Shown here piece by piece: positions 7,601-10,512 of a stretch of DNA of 10,512 nucleotides. The stretch covers positions 1 to 10,512 of the forward strand of contig JAKQBU010000331.1 of assembly GCA_029573975.1 (NCBI GenBank), written 5' to 3'. The position numbers and the translations under genes are program-made. The stretch is from Planctomycetota bacterium (GTDB taxonomy: Bacteria; Planctomycetota; Phycisphaerae; Sedimentisphaerales; SM23-30). The notes below the pieces were generated by a model. It was not told the DNA's origin. It made no database searches and was given only the letters and a program-made list of their open reading frames with translations. Position 1 is the stretch's first letter, and each line of letters begins with the position of its first letter.

Positions 7601-8719
7601 ACGGAAGGCACCGCCGGCCAGAAATGGGAGTTCGGTATCCAGAGTTCCGTGGGGTATGCGGGAACCTTATTCGTAAATGTGGGAACGGGGTACATAGCTT
7701 CTTCGACCGATCTGCGCGACGGCCAGTGGCATCATGTGGCCGCGTCCCTGGCGAATGATGGCAGTCCGAATGTCAGTGAAGTCAAACTTTATGTCGATGG
7801 CGTCAAAGAAAGCAACAGCGCTCTCTATATGATGGCCGTCAATACCCTGGCTGGCGCGGAAGTCGCGATCGGGGTGGCTCCGGACCGCTCCCGTGGTTTC
7901 AACGGCGCGATGAAGGAAGTACGTCTCTATAACCGGGCCTTGACGGCTGCGGAAATCGTAGCTCTGGCGGAAAATACCAATCCTGCGACGACCGGCCTGG
8001 TTACGTACTGGAGGCTAGATGACGGCTCAGGCACCAACGCCCATGACAGCGCCGGCAGCCACGATGGCACTCTGGCAGGCAATCCCCAGTGGCTCTCCGG
8101 CGGTACGATCTATTATACCCTGGATGGAACCGATCCACGCCTGCCGGGCGGCGATGTTTCCCCAACCGCCTATAGGTATGCCCTGACCGGTCCGGCCACT
8201 CTGTCCCAAACCACCCGGGTCAAGGCCCGCCTTTCGGACGGGAATCAATGGAGCGGCCCGAATTACAAATATTTTATCGTGAATCCCACCGTGGTAATCA
8301 ATGAATTCCTGGCCGATAACAAAACCACCATCGAGGATCCCGACGAATCGGGCCAATACCCGGATTGGATCGAGTTATACCATACCGGATCGACAAGGAT
8401 TGACTTGGGCGGAATGTATTTGACAGACGATCTAAATGATCCCGACAAATGGCGAATTCCTGACGGGATTTCCATCGAACCGTATGGATACGTTGTGTTT
8501 TGGGCCGATGAAGATCCTTCACAGGGTAGTTTGCATGTAGATTTCAAATTAAGCAAATCGGGAGAATCTATTGGTTTATTCGATACCGATGGGCAAACAT
8601 TGATTGATGCTATAACCTTTGACTCTCAGGCAATCGATGTCTCTTTTGGTCGATATTCTGACGGATCTGAAAACTGGATTAATTTCACAAATCCTTCTCC
8701 CGGTCAACAGAATCAGTAG
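4622..8719 (+). CDS. Exported CotH kinase-like multidomain protein with dockerin-like, LTD and LamG domains
   Basis: The start follows a purine-rich AGGGAAAAGAAG and a signal peptide (residues 1-25, ending AAGQA). Domains in order: dockerin-like EF-hand pair (30-78); LTD 1 (about 81-205, VINEFMASN, DWIEIYN); a beta-sandwich (226-392, KYDDGFVAYLNGTEVARA); chitobiase-C-like (about 422-498, IHYTLDGTEPT); CotH kinase-like (about 511-870). The CotH domain shows ITLRGSST, GGYMLKFDR and MGPIWDFDR at 796-804, with Asp801/Asp803 as candidate metal or ATP residues. A second chitobiase-C-like domain starts at 936 (GFQLTMTVPTP), is interrupted by a LamG/concanavalin-like domain (about 950-1158, SGLQFDGSGDYVNI, GQWHHVAASL), and resumes with GGTIYYTLDGTDPR. 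LTD 2 is at about 1223-1345 (VINEFLADN, DWIELY). B. subtilis CotH phosphorylates spore-coat proteins; whether this exported relative is an active kinase is unknown. It may modify or scaffold surface proteins beside the alpha-galactosidase. Base composition falls near the 3' end. Confidence 0.9.
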   Translation: MNKAAGLFPVIFLALWIFSSPAAGQAFPGNFNDDYRVDLDDLMLFTGQWLAPPGSPADLIGNDGVNLRDYSLLAQNWLLEFPLVINEFMASNHTAFPDGNGNYSDWIEIYNQRDEPVNLAGWSLLDDGHSWPFPSGCILDGHAYLVVFVSGQDESAYPYQDPAGYYHTHFKLDAEGEYLALANPSGSTIIDAYSPAFPVQQEDISYGLASKIEDSVTWLATGDSVRYLVPTNNSLGTAWTAAYFDDQSWSTGMTGIGYETAPEDFADLIVTDVYSSMYNQRTSLYLRKTFTLEDSTQVQSLLLRMKYDDGFVAYLNGTEVARAYVNVAEGVTPDYDAAGINHYDWDAVIFEDFDLSEHINLLHSGTNVLAIHGLNSSTTSSDFLLIPELRAGVQSPLDKASRMYLVSPTPGGPNAAGCIGPAWYPAFSPASTVFTDSLSIELSVGSPAAVIHYTLDGTEPTESSFVYSNPIPITSSTVIKAASYETDLGRSETVTQGYIRLGTDVTSFQSNLPLVLLENFGAGDVPVDPYQPVLLAMYDPVDGQSSLAHSADIITRAGITLRGSSTLYQPKSHYRVETWQDTADEDKNIAPFGMPQESDWVLYAPFEFDRALVNNAFMYELSNQIGRYAVRTRFVEVFVNKNGGSLSQDDYVGVYIFMENVKRGNDRVDVEKLSPEDTSEPNISGGYMLKFDRVDDGDVGFHTSRGTPSRYSLCYVYPKEVEILNTPQETWIRNYLEDFEDALYGSNFTDPDIGYPHYIDVDSFVDHFWLNQLAKNPDALHLSTFLFKKRGGKLEMGPIWDFDRCLGGHDLRYIEPCEWTHMEINYFEYDWWARFFADPDFWQKCVDRWQKLRQDRFSAPNLSSIIDSMANELTESQARNFTRWSTYLPGFPPAWPGWQGEIDHMKQWLADRGGWIDDQFLPMPSFNQEGGQIPTGFQLTMTVPTPQQTSGLQFDGSGDYVNINGYQGILAAQARTVSAWIKTTTTGTIISWGTEGTAGQKWEFGIQSSVGYAGTLFVNVGTGYIASSTDLRDGQWHHVAASLANDGSPNVSEVKLYVDGVKESNSALYMMAVNTLAGAEVAIGVAPDRSRGFNGAMKEVRLYNRALTAAEIVALAENTNPATTGLVTYWRLDDGSGTNAHDSAGSHDGTLAGNPQWLSGGTIYYTLDGTDPRLPGGDVSPTAYRYALTGPATLSQTTRVKARLSDGNQWSGPNYKYFIVNPTVVINEFLADNKTTIEDPDESGQYPDWIELYHTGSTRIDLGGMYLTDDLNDPDKWRIPDGISIEPYGYVVFWADEDPSQGSLHVDFKLSKSGESIGLFDTDGQTLIDAITFDSQAIDVSFGRYSDGSENWINFTNPSPGQQNQ

Positions 8720-8769
8720 ATGAACATCCAAGATGAAAATAACATAAATTTGAAATTCCCACAATCTTT

Positions 8770-9234
8770 TTGAATGGATATTTCACATCATGGATGGAAC
8801 CTGGTAGTGCTAAGAACAGGGGCAAGACTTTCCGGCGTATGGAAGATGCTCGAGAGTATGAGGATAAACTTCGCCGTGACTTTATTAACAACGAATATCA
8901 TGCTCCGGTTAAAATCAGTTACGATGAATGGGTTGATAGACATGTATATGAGTTGGAAAATTCAGATCTTGATCTTGCCGCAAAGACAATTGTCGGTCAC
9001 AGGGAAGCGTTAAGGGCTTTGGGTGAAATTTGAAAGCCTGGCGGCCCCCTTGATATTACCCCGAAATTGATAATGGAATTCAGGCGGAAACAGTTGGAAA
9101 AAGGACTTGTCCCCCGAACTATCGATAAGCATATTTCTGCCATTCGATCAGCGTTGAGTTATGCGGTCCGTGCCGAAATAGTCCCCAACAACAAATTGCT
9201 GGGTCCGCATCGGTTAAGGGCAACCCTGAAGTAG
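8770..9234 (+). pseudogene. Decayed tyrosine-recombinase (phage-type integrase) remnant
   Basis: One reading frame runs from about 8743 to the TAG at 9232-9234, broken by an in-frame TGA at 9031-9033. Before the stop it encodes a short N-terminal arm-type region (GYFTSWMEPGSAKNRGKTF, then REYEDKLRRDF) and the first half of a SAM-like core-binding domain (SYDEWVDRHV). After it the same frame continues the core-binding domain (ITPKLIMEFRRKQLEKGL, then RTIDKHISAIRSALSYAVRA, then IVPNN). No catalytic domain with the Arg, His-x-x-Arg and Tyr residues follows. The only start near the N-terminus is TTG at 8770, without a ribosome site, and stops lie at 8734 and 8740. So it is truncated at the 3' end, interrupted in the middle, and probably missing its 5' end. 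It marks a past mobile-element or integron-like event between the + strand surface genes and the - strand sugar genes. Family assignment is by pattern recognition only. Confidence 0.72.
8775..8794 (+). repeat. Left copy of a 20-base imperfect direct repeat
   Basis: TGGATATTTCACATCATGGA matches 9397-9416 at 17 of 20 positions: the first twelve and last five are identical, with three differing bases between. This copy lies inside the 5' part of the integrase remnant and the other beyond its 3' end. In both copies the same relative frame reads Gly-Tyr-Phe-Thr-x-Trp. Confidence 0.35.
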
Positions 9235-9425
9235 TCCCTATCTTTTGGCAGACCACGGCTCACAGATTGATACTCAACCTGTATACTGAACCTTTTCGCC
9301 GTGTTATCGGGAGATCAAAATGTACCAGTACGGACGGTTTCTTCTATAGGCTGCGGACTGTGGGACGGAATCGCATCGTAAATAACCTGATTCAGTTGGA
9401 TATTTCACTGAATGGACCGCGGAAA
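9235..9425. other. Intergenic stretch without a recognisable gene
   Basis: These 191 bases lie between the integrase remnant and the convergent 3' end of the aldolase gene. Short open frames here, including one opening at 9267 and running into the aldolase antisense, show no ribosome site and no recognisable motif. A small inverted repeat (ATTCAGT 9390-9396, ACTGAAT 9407-9413, ten-base loop) lies just past the aldolase stop. It could end the aldolase transcript, but no T-run follows it on the - strand. Confidence 0.4.
9397..9416 (+). repeat. Right copy of the 20-base imperfect direct repeat
   Basis: TGGATATTTCACTGAATGGA is the partner of 8775-8794, 622 bases away. It begins inside the loop of the small inverted repeat at 9390-9413 and overlaps that repeat's right arm. 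It ends nine bases before the aldolase stop codon. It may be a footprint of integration, a second scrap of the integrase 5' end, or coincidence. Confidence 0.3.
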
Positions 9426-10313
9426 TTATCTGGCCTTTCTACTCGCTCCGTACAGCCTTATATATTTTCTCACATTCTCTTTGATTGCCATTTTAGCAGG
9501 AATGAAAAGGTCATTGCTTTTCCGGGAACCAACGATACTCTGGTAATCGATAAACCCGCCGGCAATCATCTGTAGCGACTGTTGCGTTGCCTCCAGAAAA
9601 ACTTTTTTCATCAGGGTTCCAAAATGAAAGAGGCTTACCCCGTTAGAAATCACTTCCTTGAGGTTTTCTTCCGGAAAACCGGTGCCGCCGTGGATCACGA
9701 GCGGAATATCGATTTTGCTTCGGATGGCCTTCAGCCGATCCATATCGACACTGCATTTTCCTTCCGTCTGAAGGTGAACATTTCCGATTGAAATGGCCAG
9801 AAAATGGATCTTGGTTTCCCGGACAAATTGTTGTGCCTGATCCGGATCGGTTAAAACTCCTTTTGCATCTTCACCAAAACTCGGAAGTCTTCCCAATTCC
9901 GCCTGTACTTCTATATCATAAGGTCTTGCCAGTTCAACTACTCGCCGGGTGACATCCACGTTCTCCTGGTAGGGAAGGTGGCAACTATCCATCATGACGG
10001 TATTGTACCCGGCTCCAATCCCCTCTTGAATATGTTCTAATTTTTTTACCTCATTCAGAATGAATGCGGTCGGGACACTCGATTGTTCCGCTATGACCCG
10101 GCCATATGCTCCCAACGGTTTTATACCAAACCGGTTCAGCCAATCCTGATTCATGGTCAAGCCGCCAAAGCCTATGACTACCGGTGCCCTATCCTCCTGA
10201 GCCGCTTCTATAACCGCTTCCATGGAGTAGGTATCCCACGCTTCGAAATAACCAATCGCATAACCACCGGCTTGTGCTTCACCAAGCAATTCTGACAACT
10301 TGACTAATGCCAT
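9426..10313 (-). CDS. Class II ketose-bisphosphate aldolase family protein with altered active site
   Basis: A 295-residue cytoplasmic TIM-barrel protein, close in length to GatY/KbaY tagatose-bisphosphate and Fba class II aldolases, which reversibly cleave a ketose bisphosphate to DHAP plus an aldehyde. AGGAG (10320-10324 on the complement) six bases before the ATG at 10313 fixes the start; an out-of-frame ATG at 10318 is too close to it. Family landmarks are present: YNTVMMDSCHLPYQENV (103-119), AELGRL (138-143), His180 in IGNVH, IHGGTG with His208, and a C-terminal GAS near the usual GSAN. Where GatY/KbaY has His-Leu-Asp-His (catalytic Asp82, metal ligand His83), this protein reads FILNEV, giving Asn87 and Glu88. 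The usual KVNVAT asparagine is His230 (LFHFGT). It may use Glu88 as a ligand, act on another substrate, or not be an aldolase. It follows the sugar porter gene in one operon. Confidence 0.82.
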   Translation of the reverse strand: MALVKLSELLGEAQAGGYAIGYFEAWDTYSMEAVIEAAQEDRAPVVIGFGGLTMNQDWLNRFGIKPLGAYGRVIAEQSSVPTAFILNEVKKLEHIQEGIGAGYNTVMMDSCHLPYQENVDVTRRVVELARPYDIEVQAELGRLPSFGEDAKGVLTDPDQAQQFVRETKIHFLAISIGNVHLQTEGKCSVDMDRLKAIRSKIDIPLVIHGGTGFPEENLKEVISNGVSLFHFGTLMKKVFLEATQQSLQMIAGGFIDYQSIVGSRKSNDLFIPAKMAIKENVRKYIRLYGASRKAR

Positions 10314-10328
10314 ATCATTCTCCTGTCG

Positions 10329-10512
10329 TTACTCTTCGATACCTAGTTTTTTCTGGATCTCTTCCAACGGAACACCTTTGGTTTCGGGCATCATGAAGAT
10401 CACAAACAACAGTTGCAGCACCATCATGAAGGCAAATACGGCAAAGGAAAAACCGCCGGAAATATCGGCAATCCGGGGAAATATCCAGGAAACTGCCGCC
10501 GCCATAAACCAA
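10329..10512 (-). CDS. MFS sugar porter, C-terminal end only (continues beyond window)
   Basis: The complement frame entering at 10511 gives 60 residues before the TAA at 10329-10331. It shows the end of a transmembrane segment (WFMAAAVSWIFP), a last hydrophobic helix (GGFSFAVFAFMMVLQLLFVI) and the sugar-porter signature PETKGVPLEEIQ followed by a short charged cytoplasmic tail. The PETKG-x-x-LEEI motif after the final helix is the hallmark of the major facilitator sugar porter family (XylE, GalP, AraE, GLUT relatives), which import hexoses or pentoses, often with protons. The stop is 15 bases before the aldolase start, so the two are almost certainly co-transcribed and the imported sugar probably feeds the aldolase branch. 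The sugar cannot be told from the tail. The other long frame over this stretch lacks family features and is a shadow. Confidence 0.88.
   Translation of the reverse strand, partial: WFMAAAVSWIFPRIADISGGFSFAVFAFMMVLQLLFVIFMMPETKGVPLEEIQKKLGIEE

Noticed and set aside
9031..9033. In-frame TGA as a selenocysteine codon in the integrase
   Set aside because: The frame does continue past it, but no convincing selenocysteine hairpin was seen. The downstream product still lacks the catalytic domain and the gene has no proper start, so decay is simpler.
9267..9575. 102-codon + strand frame over the aldolase 3' end
   Set aside because: It has no ribosome site or motif and most of it is antisense to a well-supported aldolase-family gene.
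10315..10512. 65-codon - strand frame at the right edge starting with a Gly-rich stretch
   Set aside because: It is another frame of the MFS porter C-terminus, whose PETKG-x-x-LEEI signature fixes the true frame.

Overview
The window most resembles a planctomycete of the Phycisphaerae/Sedimentisphaerales type. This rests on content, not on a search. It has mid-GC DNA, a short PEP-CTERM sorting tail, paired EF-hand dockerin-like modules on secreted proteins, and a large exported CotH protein with lamin-tail (LTD) domains. It also has an NPCBM-fused alpha-galactosidase-like enzyme. Such bacteria carry many secreted polysaccharide-degrading and surface-display genes.

Left part (1-4589, + strand): the window opens inside a gene whose C-terminal half is a compact secreted module followed by a dockerin-like EF-hand. 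After a strong hairpin comes a second gene with the same module, this time carrying a signal peptide and a PEP-CTERM anchor. The two are paralogues with different C-terminal sorting devices. A 277-base leader with a hairpin, an 18-base perfect palindrome and a short tandem repeat precedes an exported 842-residue GH36-type alpha-galactosidase with an N-terminal NPCBM domain. Asp593 and Asp663 are its likely catalytic pair.

Centre (4622-8719, + strand): 32 bases further on, and probably in the same transcript, is a 1365-residue exported multidomain protein. Its order is signal peptide, dockerin-like pair, LTD, beta-sandwich, chitobiase-C-like domain, CotH kinase-like domain, a second chitobiase-C-like domain split by an inserted LamG domain, and a second LTD. 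Its 3' end is clearly more AT-rich than the rest.

Right part (8720-10512): a decayed tyrosine-recombinase gene has an in-frame stop and no catalytic domain, and marks a probable old integration or rearrangement junction. Beyond it, on the - strand, an MFS sugar porter (only its C-terminus is in the window) is followed after 15 bases by a class II aldolase-family gene. The aldolase's usual catalytic Asp and first metal-ligand His are replaced by Asn and Glu.

As a working picture (inference), the + strand genes make exported proteins that bind and trim galactoside-containing glycans. The - strand pair imports and cleaves sugars, and could serve a galactose/tagatose-type route if the unusual aldolase is active. 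No CRISPR array, rRNA, tRNA or intact mobile element was seen. The points most worth checking are the altered aldolase active site, the LamG insertion inside a chitobiase-C-like fold, the paralogous modules with swapped sorting tails, and the palindrome upstream of the alpha-galactosidase.
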